A stretch of DNA of 64,000 bases from Croceicoccus hydrothermalis (GTDB taxonomy: Bacteria; Pseudomonadota; Alphaproteobacteria; Sphingomonadales; Sphingomonadaceae), in the NCBI RefSeq assembly GCF_022378335.1, contig NZ_JAIQCI010000020.1, positions 1 through 64,000 of the forward strand, written 5' to 3'. A program made the translations under genes and the position numbers. This document shows positions 41,786-54,523 of the stretch, in pieces (positions within the stretch are counted from its first letter, which is position 1; the number at the start of each line of letters is the position of its first letter). A model generated the notes under the pieces. The model was not told the DNA's origin, searched no databases, and saw only the letters and a program-made list of their open reading frames with translations.

Positions 41786-43077
41786 GACGTGGCTCCTTTG
41801 AAACAAGCGGTGGATGAATTGAGCGAAGGGCGCCGCGGCAGCAGGCTGATCGCCGCGGCGGGAAGAAGGACGGCGCCAAGGCCGAGGCCAAAGCCGATGC
41901 ATGCGCCGGCAAGCCCCGCCGCCGCCCCGATGGAAAGCCCGGCGATCGCGGAAACCGTTGCCGCACCGGTCAGCATGGCCTCGGCCTGCGGTCGGCCGGC
42001 GACCCGCATTTTCGCACCGACCAGCGAACCGGCGAACAGCGGGAGCGCAGCGCAGGAAAGCAGCGCGACGAGCGGCGCCGCATCGGTCCAGTTCGCGCCG
42101 AAGACGACGGGAACATAGATCGGGGCGAGCAAAGCCTGCGCCGCGACGACCGGGGTCAGCATCACGAGGCCGGTGGCGAACGCCTTGCGATATTCGCGCA
42201 GGCCGCCGGCCTGGCCTGCCTTGGCGAGGTGGGGGAAGACGACGATGTTGCACGCCGCGATAAAGCTTTGCGTGATGCCGAGCCCGGCGTTGAAGGCGAA
42301 GAAATAGAGGCCGAGCATCTCGGTGCCGAGCAGCGCGCCGATGACCAGCTTGTCACCATGCATGCGCAGCGCGTTGAGGATTTCCGTGCCAAGGATGGCG
42401 GGCCCGAAGAGAGCGAATTCGCGCAACGGTGCCGGGGCGACCGTGGCCGGTTGCCACACTGTCGAGCGGCGGGCGAGCACGGTCCAGACGGGCGCCGCCA
42501 GCAGTTTTGGCAGCACGATCGCCCACGCGCTCGGCCAGATGAGGACGAGGGCCAGCGTCATCGCGCTATCGGTCATGTTCTGCGTCGCTGCGATGCGGGC
42601 GCACGCCCCCATGCGATTGGCACGCATGGTCAGGAAAATCTGAACCAGGCCCGGCGGCATCGCGATATAGACGAGCGAGAGAACGGCCAGCATCGCCGCC
42701 GGTTCGGCCATCCCGAACACGAGGGCGAGGATCGCCGCGACAATGAGCTGCACCGTCGCGGTCGCGAGGCAAACAAGCCAGAACAGCCGGTAGGCGGTCC
42801 GGCACAGGGCGGGAAGCGCATTGTCATCGGCCACGATCAAACGCTGTCCGATGCCTGCGTTGGCGAGCACGCGGACGAGTTCGAAAAGGCTGAGGGCGAG
42901 GGCGGCGGCACCGATCGTTTCGGGCGCAACAGCCCGCGCAACGACCAGCAAGGCGGCGAGCCGAACGACCCGCGTCGCCGCCTCTGCCGAGGCGAAGGCA
43001 ACCAGCCCCTGGACAAGCGGCGCACGCATCAGCGTCGTCAGACGTCCGGTGTAAGAGGTGGCGGGGGTATGGGTCAT
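41782..43077 (-). CDS. Wzx-type polysaccharide flippase (MOP superfamily)
   Basis: The product of 431 residues has about twelve to fourteen hydrophobic segments with the N-terminal FASAEAATRVVRLAALLVVARAV outline typical of polysaccharide transporters; VFGANWTDAAPLVALLSCAA matches the family's later region. It would move the lipid-linked repeat unit across the inner membrane. Of two adjacent ATGs (43080 and 43077), the second is better spaced from GAGG. It is the first gene of the minus-strand operon behind a sigma-54 promoter. Confidence 0.87.
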   Translation of the reverse strand: MTHTPATSYTGRLTTLMRAPLVQGLVAFASAEAATRVVRLAALLVVARAVAPETIGAAALALSLFELVRVLANAGIGQRLIVADDNALPALCRTAYRLFWLVCLATATVQLIVAAILALVFGMAEPAAMLAVLSLVYIAMPPGLVQIFLTMRANRMGACARIAATQNMTDSAMTLALVLIWPSAWAIVLPKLLAAPVWTVLARRSTVWQPATVAPAPLREFALFGPAILGTEILNALRMHGDKLVIGALLGTEMLGLYFFAFNAGLGITQSFIAACNIVVFPHLAKAGQAGGLREYRKAFATGLVMLTPVVAAQALLAPIYVPVVFGANWTDAAPLVALLSCAALPLFAGSLVGAKMRVAGRPQAEAMLTGAATVSAIAGLSIGAAAGLAGACIGFGLGLGAVLLPAAAISLLPRRPSLNSSTACFKGATS

Positions 43078-43110
43078 CATGTCCTCGGCTTGCGGTATGG
43101 CCCCCTCTAT

Positions 43111-43125
43111 TCAAAATCCGTGCCA
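43111..43125 (-). promoter_or_regulatory. sigma-54 promoter of the wzx-glycosyltransferase operon
   Basis: On the minus strand TGGCACG-GATT-TTGA matches the sigma-54 consensus with correct spacing, and uses the same TTGAA -12 variant as the wza promoter. It is 35 bases from the enhancer array and about 34 bases from the flippase start. Confidence 0.75.
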
Positions 43126-43159
43126 AGGGCAGATTTCCGCGCTTTTTCGAGGTGATGGC

Positions 43160-43233
43160 CAATTTTGCCGGGGGCCATTCGCAATTTGCAACAAAGGTCC
43201 GTCGCAAATGGCGGCCAAACCATTGCAATTTGC
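43160..43233. promoter_or_regulatory. second phased array of four GCAATTTGC-like enhancer sites
   Basis: Elements start at about 43160 (CAATTTTGC), 43181 (GCAATTTGC), 43204 (GCAAATGGC) and 43225 (GCAATTTGC), at 21, 23 and 21 bases. The array sits between two divergent sigma-54 promoters, as at 34761-34832. The third site is the weakest match. Confidence 0.7.
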
Positions 43234-43312
43234 GAAATTGGTGTGAGCGACCGGTGACGCAAAATGGGAGGGTGCGGTTTTAAATAGCGTATAAACAAAA
43301 GCTTAGGAGGTT

Positions 43313-43327
43313 TGGCACAGGCTTTGC
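43313..43327 (+). promoter_or_regulatory. sigma-54 promoter of the WecG/sugar transferase gene
   Basis: TGGCACA-GGCT-TTGC is an almost perfect -24/-12 element. It lies 80 bases from the enhancer array and 36 bases before the start codon. Confidence 0.8.
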
Positions 43328-43363
43328 GGAACGGTTGGCATCGTTCGTCAAAGGAGCCTGACC

Positions 43364-44797
43364 ATGAAAAACATACCCGCTTCCGCCTTTCGCACTGCCA
43401 CTGTTCCGTTCCCGGTCCCGGCGACGCGTTTCGCAACCCAAAGCCCGTTTGAAACCCGCGATATGTTCGGGCTGTCGATCGCGAATGCCAGCCGCGAAGA
43501 TACGGCCGATCATATCGTCGCGCTCGCCCGCTCGGCGACACGGCATACGATCAATTTCGTCAACGCCCATTGCGTCAATACGATGAAGAAGGACCGCACC
43601 TATCGCGCCGCCCTGCGCAGTAGCGATATACTACTGCCCGATGGCGCCGGGATGGAAATCGCGACAAAGGCATTCAGCCAGCCCCCGATCGAGAACCTGA
43701 ACGGGACCGATCTTTTCCCGATGCTGTGCGAACGCGCCGCGAACTCCGGCGTCGGCATTTTCCTGCTCGGCGGGAAAGAAGGCGTCGCGGAGGACGCCGC
43801 CGCCTGGGCATGCGGCGAATGGCCGGCCCTGCGCATTTCCGGTACGCAGGACGGATATTTCGATCGCGCGGACGAAGACGCCGTGATCGAGAGGATCAAC
43901 CGGTCCGGTGCACGTATGCTGTTCGTCGGGTTCGGCGTTCCGCTTCAGGAAAACTGGATCGCGCGCAATCGGCATCGGCTGGACATTCCGGTCGTTCTCG
44001 GCGTCGGGGGATTGTTCGATTATTATTCGGGCCGTATTACCCGTGCCCCTGCGATGATCCGCGCATGCCGCGGGGAATGGGCATGGCGTCTGGCGATGGA
44101 ACCGCGCCGGATGGCCGGTCGCTACCTCATCGGGAATGGCGTTTTCCTTGCGCATACGGCGCTGGAGGCGGCGAAATTGCGCGGGCTCGACCGTGCTGCC
44201 TCCGAAATGGCGAAGCGGGCGATCGACATCGTCGTCGCGGTGTGCGCGCTCTTGATGCTGTTGCCGATCTTCCTCGTCGCCGCGCTCGCGGTGTGGATGG
44301 AGGATCGCGGCCCGGTTTTCTTTCGCCAGACGCGGATCGGCCGCGCAGGAAAGCCGTTCACCATGCTCAAGTTCCGGTCGATGTACACGGACGCGGAGGC
44401 GCGTCGTGCCGAATTGCTCGCCCGATCGGATCGTCAGGGCACTTGCTTTAAAATGACGAACGATCCGCGCATCACGACCGTCGGGCGGACCCTTCGCCGC
44501 TACTCGATCGACGAATTGCCGCAGCTTATCAACGTGTTGTCCGGCTCGATGTCGATCGTCGGCCCGCGCCCCGCGCTCGCCAACGAGGTCGTTACCTATC
44601 GCGGCAACCAGATCGAGCGGCTCCACGGTGCGCCCGGCATCACCTGCACCTGGCAGGTCAAGGGGCGCGCGCTGATCCCGTTCGAGCGTCAGGCCATCAT
44701 GGACCGGGCCTATCTTCGCAAGCGGTCCTTCATGACCGACATGCGCCTGCTCGCCGCGACGGTGCCGGCCGTGATCGGCGGGCGGGGTGCATGCTAA
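43364..44797 (+). CDS. fusion of WecG/TagA glycosyltransferase and initiating sugar-phosphate transferase
   Basis: The 477-residue protein carries two enzymes. Residues about 30-265 are a WecG/TagA/CpsF domain (INFVNAHCVNTM, DILLPDGAGMEIA, LLGGKEGVAEDAA, GVGGLFDYYSGR). Residues about 285-477 are a bacterial sugar transferase (WcaJ/ExoY type) with one membrane segment (AIDIVVAVCALLMLLPIFLV), FFRQTRIGRAGKPFTMLKFR and SIVGPRPALANEV. The second domain would load the first sugar phosphate on undecaprenyl phosphate and the first domain would add the next sugar. AAGGAG lies seven bases before the ATG. It overlaps the convergent signalling gene by four bases. Confidence 0.92.
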   Translation: MKNIPASAFRTATVPFPVPATRFATQSPFETRDMFGLSIANASREDTADHIVALARSATRHTINFVNAHCVNTMKKDRTYRAALRSSDILLPDGAGMEIATKAFSQPPIENLNGTDLFPMLCERAANSGVGIFLLGGKEGVAEDAAAWACGEWPALRISGTQDGYFDRADEDAVIERINRSGARMLFVGFGVPLQENWIARNRHRLDIPVVLGVGGLFDYYSGRITRAPAMIRACRGEWAWRLAMEPRRMAGRYLIGNGVFLAHTALEAAKLRGLDRAASEMAKRAIDIVVAVCALLMLLPIFLVAALAVWMEDRGPVFFRQTRIGRAGKPFTMLKFRSMYTDAEARRAELLARSDRQGTCFKMTNDPRITTVGRTLRRYSIDELPQLINVLSGSMSIVGPRPALANEVVTYRGNQIERLHGAPGITCTWQVKGRALIPFERQAIMDRAYLRKRSFMTDMRLLAATVPAVIGGRGAC

Positions 44798-46449
44798 ACA
44801 TCATCGATCAACGCTTCGTAGAGGTCGTCGAATGCCAGAAGGCACGCGGCGACCTCCGCGCGGAAGCGTTCGGGCGAAACCGCGCCTGCCGCTTCGCGAT
44901 AATGGGCGAGTTCCTCCACGATGCCCACCGCCCCCACGTTCAGCGCCACACCATTGAGCGAATGGGCCGCCCGCGACAACGCCTCGTCATCGCCGGCCGC
45001 AATCGCGGCAAGGGCGTCCTTCGCATAGCGGGTGATGTCCTTTTTCGCGGCATCGCGCATGCGGGTACGGTACGCCGCCGGCAATTGTTCGAACGTATGG
45101 CGAAGCAGTTGATGGTCGAAACGAGCCTGCTCCCCCGTCGCCGCCCGCCCGCCCAGCATCGCCGTACGGATCGCGGTTTCCAACGCTTCCCGGCGGACGG
45201 GTTTCGCAAGGCACGCGGTCATGCCCGATGATAACAGGCGTTCGCGCTCTTCCTGAAGGCTGTGTGCGGTGATCCCGATCACAGGGGTGCGCGCGGCCGG
45301 GCCGGGAAGGTTGCGAATGGCCTGCGTCGCCTGCTTCCCGCTCATGATCGGCATCATCACGTCCATCAGGATCAGGTCGAAATCGCGCGCGCGAACGGCC
45401 TCCACCGCGGCGGCGCCGTTCTCCACCGTTTCAACATCGCATCCCATTTCCTCGAGCATGCGCTCGATGACGTAACGATTGCTCTCGGTATCTTCGGCCA
45501 GAAGCACGCGCGGCGCTTCGTGCATGTCCTCCTCACCGGACACGGCATGGATCGGTGTCGGCAGGGGGTTGGGGGCGGGGTGGGCGGCATGATCGCCGTC
45601 GGTCCCCGCATTTTCGAGGAGGCGAGAGGCGATTTCGTCGAGTTCGCCAACCGATTGCCGAACGATGGCAAGATCGGGATCGCCCTCATCGAGCTTTCCG
45701 CCGAGCAGTTCCACCCCTCCGGTAAGTCCGCCCATCGGAGTGCGTATCGCATGCGCCATTTCGGTGATGAACTGTTGCCTGTGGGCAAGCGTGCGTTCCG
45801 TCTTGTCCTTCGCCGCGGCCAGTTCCGCCTGCAACCGGTTCAGCTCGGCAACACGCCGTTCCGCGCGAAGCTGCAAGGCGCGCACCTGGCGCCGATTGCG
45901 TCGTTCCTCGGTAATTTCGCGCACCGCGCCAAGAACATAGGCAGGACGCATGCGGGTCGAGCGTTCGCGCCGGATCGACCAGCTGAGCCAGCGTATCTCG
46001 CCATTGTCCGCCCGCACGATGCGGTGGTCATATTCGTGCGCGACACCGGCTTCACGCCTGGAAAAGAATTCCCGGCCCGCCTTTTCGATCCGCGCCCGGT
46101 CGAGCGGATGGATCGCGTCGAGTAGCGTCTGCATCGTGACCTCGGCATGTTCGGGCAAGCCAAGCATCGCGGCCGCACCGCCCGAGAAGCTGAACCCGCG
46201 GGCACGCTCCCCGTAGATCGTGACCATCTTCGCGGTCGCCAATGCGCTGAGCAGAAGCGCGCTTTCGATCTCGAGATTATGCGCAAGTTCGGTTTCACGA
46301 AAGCGCAGCCCGCGATTGGCACGGTCGAGCGCCTTCATCCGCTCTTCGAGTGCGCTCTCCGTCTCGCGAAGGGCGCGTTCGCTCCGCTCCAGCCGGAGGG
46401 CGAGGATTTCGGCGCGCTGTTCGGCGGGGATTTCGTCCATCTTACGCAT
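44794..46449 (-). CDS. PAS - dimerisation - receiver - Hpt protein without ATPase domain
   Basis: The 551-residue protein has a coiled N-terminus, a PAS domain (about 70-185), a HisKA-like helix with His233 (MAHAIRTPMGG), a receiver (313-430; Asp363 in LILMDVMMP, Lys416), and an Hpt domain with His496 (AAHSLNGVALNVG). The usual SHEIRTP box reads AHAIRTP, so the acidic residue beside His is Ala, and no HATPase domain lies before the receiver. It cannot be an autonomous kinase and probably relays phosphate from the kinase encoded immediately upstream, whose stop it overlaps by eight bases. Confidence 0.85.
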   Translation of the reverse strand: MRKMDEIPAEQRAEILALRLERSERALRETESALEERMKALDRANRGLRFRETELAHNLEIESALLLSALATAKMVTIYGERARGFSFSGGAAAMLGLPEHAEVTMQTLLDAIHPLDRARIEKAGREFFSRREAGVAHEYDHRIVRADNGEIRWLSWSIRRERSTRMRPAYVLGAVREITEERRNRRQVRALQLRAERRVAELNRLQAELAAAKDKTERTLAHRQQFITEMAHAIRTPMGGLTGGVELLGGKLDEGDPDLAIVRQSVGELDEIASRLLENAGTDGDHAAHPAPNPLPTPIHAVSGEEDMHEAPRVLLAEDTESNRYVIERMLEEMGCDVETVENGAAAVEAVRARDFDLILMDVMMPIMSGKQATQAIRNLPGPAARTPVIGITAHSLQEERERLLSSGMTACLAKPVRREALETAIRTAMLGGRAATGEQARFDHQLLRHTFEQLPAAYRTRMRDAAKKDITRYAKDALAAIAAGDDEALSRAAHSLNGVALNVGAVGIVEELAHYREAAGAVSPERFRAEVAACLLAFDDLYEALIDDV

Positions 46450-49400
46450 CGCCGCACGCCTGCAGCACGTCGGGCAATATGTCGATCAGTTCGCGCGGGC
46501 CAGGCACGAAGCGGACGGTATCCTTTGCGCCCGGCGTATGTTCACCCACCACGATGATCTGTTCGGCATGGTCCGTCTCTTCCGGCATCCGGTCCGCAAC
46601 CACGATATTGGCGGCGTCCGACGGCGCATCGCCCGAAGGCGGCAGGAAACCATGCGCGGCGGCGATTGCCTCTACCTGAATTGCGAGCGTCGCACTGCTC
46701 AGTTCGATGGCGATCGTTCCGCAGATCCTTGCCTGCCCGCTTTTGTTTTCCGCAGGGGGCAGCGGCAGCCGCAATGTCATGCATGTTCCTTTGCCCTCCT
46801 CGCTGCTCGCCGAAACGGTGCCGCCCATCTCTTCGGCAAGCTTTCGCGTGATCGAAAGGCCGAGACCGGAACCCGATCGCCGGCCCAGAGTGTCGGCGCT
46901 GCTTCCTGCAAAGGGGGTGAACAGACGGCTCAACCGCTCTGGCGGGATCCCGCCCCCTGTGTCGGTGACGGTAAAGGTCCACACCGCGGCGTCGTCACCT
47001 GTTGCAGACGGATCGGAAGGTGCGATGGCACGGATCGAGATGCGACCCGACGGGGTGAATTTCACGGCATTGGAAATGAAATTCGCGAGGATCTGCTGAA
47101 TTCGTGCGGGGCGGCCCGCGACGGTCCCCTTGTCGGCGTTCATTTCGATGATGAGACCCTTGCGCCGGGCCAGCGGGCGAAACAGTTCCGCGACCCGGCC
47201 GACGAGATCGTCCGGGCGAAAATTCTCGATTTCCCCCGCGCCGCCCTGACGCTCGGCCCGCATGCCTTGCAACGTGTTGTCGAGCGTGCTCAGCAACGCC
47301 TCTGCTGAATCCTTGATAAGCGTGAGGATGCGGTTCCGCTCGTCAGGCGAACGCTCGCGACGTACGTGATCGATAAGCCCGAAAATACCGGAGATCGGGG
47401 TGCGGATTTCATGGGAGACGACGGCAAGAAGGTCGCTTCTTGCCTCCGCCTCCGCCTGTGCGGCGTCGCGGGCGGACAGGATTTCGGCCTGCGCCGCCTT
47501 TTCGCGGGTCACATCCTGAACGATACCGTAATAACCCGAAATCTGTTCCGATTGACCGCGTTTTTCCGATACGGCCGTCCCCTTGATAAGGATGTCTATT
47601 TTCGTCCCGTCAGCAGCGCGCGCCTGCGTCTCGAAGCTGAACGGGCCGGTTTCGCCGATTACGTCGCGTATTGTCGCGATGGTTTCGCTCTGGCTATCGG
47701 CATCGAACACGCTGACCAGCTCGCCGAGCGGGATGTATTCCTCCTCGATACCGATACGGTCGCGGATCCAGCGCGAAAGCGATACGCGCATCGTTCCCGG
47801 ATCGAGCATGAAATGTCCGATGCGGGCATTCGTCTGCGCAAGTTCCAGGAAAAGCAGGTTCTGCTCGATCTCGCGCTGCCTGGTCCGCTGATCGGTGAGG
47901 TCGTGCGCGATATAGGCGGCACCGAACAGGACGCCGTTATCATCGTGCAGGGGAAGAAAGCTCTCTTCCAGCCACAGATTGCCACCGCTGCGATGCGGAC
48001 GCTCGACAAGCCGGGGCGCAGAGGATTCATCATTTTCCAGCGCGCGCAACGGGGCAAGGTTCTGAATGCCTTGTTCACCCAAAAGCGCGATCGCACCGCG
48101 ATTGGCACGCAATACCGTGCCATCGGTATCGAACAACACCATGGCATAGCCCTGCGCCGCATCGATCAGCGTGTCGAAAGACCGGCGTGCGCGTACGCGA
48201 TCCGCCTCCAGCCGTTGTTCCATCGTGTGAAACGCCTGTTCGAGGCGGTCGATCTCATTGGCGCGCGCTTCCGTTTCGGGCGTGTCATGCGTTGCGGAGA
48301 TATTGTCCGCCCGGCGGGCAAGCCGTGTGATCCTCGCGGCCACAAACCGGTCGAATATCGCGGCGAGCAGCAGCGCGAGAATGATGGTCCCCGACGCGGA
48401 AACCACGATGACCCGCCATGCAATGGCCCAGCCGCGCGCATTCAGTTCGGACTGCGGAAGCATGGTGACGATGGTCCAGTTCGGCGAGGCCAGCCGATGG
48501 ACCGAGACATACGCGTCGAGCGGGCGAACATAACCGTTGTCGGGGAGTTCGCCGCGCATGGTCAAAAGCGCGAGATTGCGAAGCACATCGTCCTTTGAAA
48601 CGGAAAGGTCGATATTGGCTGAAAAACCGCGCGATCCTTCCTCGATCAACGCGGAATCGTGGACGAGCTTCCCCTCCCGGCCCAGAATGATGGTGCGCGC
48701 GCCGGGGGGAGGGGGGCGCAGCCCGCCCGTCATCGCCTCCAGCGGGATGCTTATCCCCCATGCTCCCATGTGCCGGTCATCGGGACGAAAGGGCAGCATG
48801 CAACCCGTCGTCCAAAACCGGCCGGTGTCGTCATAGGCGGGGTTTTGCAGGCTGGTACAGCGCATCTCACCAGCCGGATTGTTACGCGGCGTAGTGATGC
48901 GCGTGAATTCGAGATCCTGAAAATCGAAATCCGCCGGCGCACTGCGATAGAAACCGAGCCTGTCGGCGCGTTGCGGCGCATAGATCAGCAATTCATTGTC
49001 GGGCGAAAAGAAATAGAGGCTTTCGACCGTGTGAGGCAGGCCGCCGACCATCTGCGCGATGGTTTCGAACGCGGCGGGCAGCACGGTGCGCCGCGCCTCG
49101 GCAGACAGATCGGGCGGCACGAAACCGCCGAGCCCCTTTACGACGATGCCGCTATCGAGTTGGCGTCCCGACCAGAGATCGTCGCGCGTATGATAGGCAC
49201 CGTCCGGTGCCTGTTCAAAGATGCGGTCGAAACGCGTATCCGGGCCTGCCTCGATCCGCCGGGCCATGATCGTGGCGGCCTGACGCTGTACATTGGCGAT
49301 GAGCTGCATTTCCCGGCGCAGGCTGTCATGGACCGACGCGTTGGATGTCACCAGTTCGGCAAGGCGATTGTCGCGATAATCGGCTACGGTGGAGTTGTAG

Positions 49401-49477
49401 GCGAACCACGTCATCACCCCGATGACAAGGCCCACGATGGGAAGAGCAAAGGCAAGGCCGCGCAGGGAAAGAGACAT
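46442..49477 (-). CDS. membrane sensor histidine kinase with periplasmic domain, HAMP and PAS domains
   Basis: The product of about 1011 residues has a membrane segment at 6-25, a periplasmic sensor (about 30-350, Cache-like by size and position), a second membrane segment (about 355-382), HAMP, two PAS regions, a HisKA domain (VVSHEIRTPISG) and an ATPase domain (NFISNAVKFT, DTGGGIPPERLSRLF, GSGLGLSITRKLAEEMGG). A C-terminal region of about 110 residues resembles a decayed receiver lacking recognisable active-site residues. The ATG at 49477 was preferred to a TTG nine bases earlier. With the next gene it forms a split phosphorelay. Confidence 0.88.
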   Translation of the reverse strand: MSLSLRGLAFALPIVGLVIGVMTWFAYNSTVADYRDNRLAELVTSNASVHDSLRREMQLIANVQRQAATIMARRIEAGPDTRFDRIFEQAPDGAYHTRDDLWSGRQLDSGIVVKGLGGFVPPDLSAEARRTVLPAAFETIAQMVGGLPHTVESLYFFSPDNELLIYAPQRADRLGFYRSAPADFDFQDLEFTRITTPRNNPAGEMRCTSLQNPAYDDTGRFWTTGCMLPFRPDDRHMGAWGISIPLEAMTGGLRPPPPGARTIILGREGKLVHDSALIEEGSRGFSANIDLSVSKDDVLRNLALLTMRGELPDNGYVRPLDAYVSVHRLASPNWTIVTMLPQSELNARGWAIAWRVIVVSASGTIILALLLAAIFDRFVAARITRLARRADNISATHDTPETEARANEIDRLEQAFHTMEQRLEADRVRARRSFDTLIDAAQGYAMVLFDTDGTVLRANRGAIALLGEQGIQNLAPLRALENDESSAPRLVERPHRSGGNLWLEESFLPLHDDNGVLFGAAYIAHDLTDQRTRQREIEQNLLFLELAQTNARIGHFMLDPGTMRVSLSRWIRDRIGIEEEYIPLGELVSVFDADSQSETIATIRDVIGETGPFSFETQARAADGTKIDILIKGTAVSEKRGQSEQISGYYGIVQDVTREKAAQAEILSARDAAQAEAEARSDLLAVVSHEIRTPISGIFGLIDHVRRERSPDERNRILTLIKDSAEALLSTLDNTLQGMRAERQGGAGEIENFRPDDLVGRVAELFRPLARRKGLIIEMNADKGTVAGRPARIQQILANFISNAVKFTPSGRISIRAIAPSDPSATGDDAAVWTFTVTDTGGGIPPERLSRLFTPFAGSSADTLGRRSGSGLGLSITRKLAEEMGGTVSASSEEGKGTCMTLRLPLPPAENKSGQARICGTIAIELSSATLAIQVEAIAAAHGFLPPSGDAPSDAANIVVADRMPEETDHAEQIIVVGEHTPGAKDTVRFVPGPRELIDILPDVLQACGDA

Positions 49478-49596
49478 GGTCGCCAACTATCCGCGACGAA
49501 CCGGATAAACGAAAGGTCGAATTGATCCATTTTCGCGGCTGTTGCACTGCGCGCAGGGCGCTTCGTCGCGGATTATCATCGCACGGCGCACGCCGG

Positions 49597-53918
<4,322 letters not shown>

Positions 53919-53922
<4 letters not shown>

Positions 53923-54410
53923 GATTGCTCTTCGGCATTCTTGCGCCGGGCTGCGGCAATCGCGCTGACCTCGCGCGAAAATCCGACCAGGTCGGCGCGC
54001 TCCGTCTCGTCGAAATTATCGCGCATCTTACGGTCGATGACGCATACCGTGCCAAGCTTGCTTCCGTCATCGGCGACGATCGGCGCGCCGGCATAAAACC
54101 GGATGGACGGATCGCCGGTGACGAGCGGATTGTCGGTAAAGCGATCATCCGCCGTCGCATCGCAGACGACCATCACGTCGTCCCCCTCGATCGCGTAGGA
54201 GCAGAATGCCATCGACCGGGGCGTTTCGCTCGGTTCAAGGCCGATCTTCGCCTTAAACCATTGCCGGTCGGCATCGATCAACGAGATCAACGCCACCGGC
54301 ACGCCGAACCGTTTTGCCGCACGGCGCACGACATCGTCGAATTTTTCTTCCGGTGGCGTATCGAGCAGGCCATAACCGTGCAGTGTGGCCAGCCGCTGTT
54401 CCTCGTTCAT
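53919..54410 (-). CDS. GAF-domain sensor protein
   Basis: The product of 163 residues is a single GAF domain: MNEEQRLATLHGYGLLDTPP, FDDVVRRAAKRFGVPVALIS, SLIDADRQWFKAKIG, SMAFCSYAIEGDDVMVV and FYAGAPIVADDGSKLGTVCV are typical of the group that precedes kinases or cyclases. Its stop overlaps the GTG start of the hybrid kinase, so it probably works with it, either as a separate sensing subunit or as a detached input domain. The ATG at 54410 was chosen over an upstream frame start that adds no conserved residues. Confidence 0.88.
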
Positions 54411-54523
54411 TTTGCGCGTCCCGATTTCTGTCGATTCCGGGGTGAGCCTAGCCAATTATTCTTTGCAAAACCTTTATATTCGCGTCCCGACATGCCGTGT
54501 GAACGGTCCGGAAACGGATGGGT

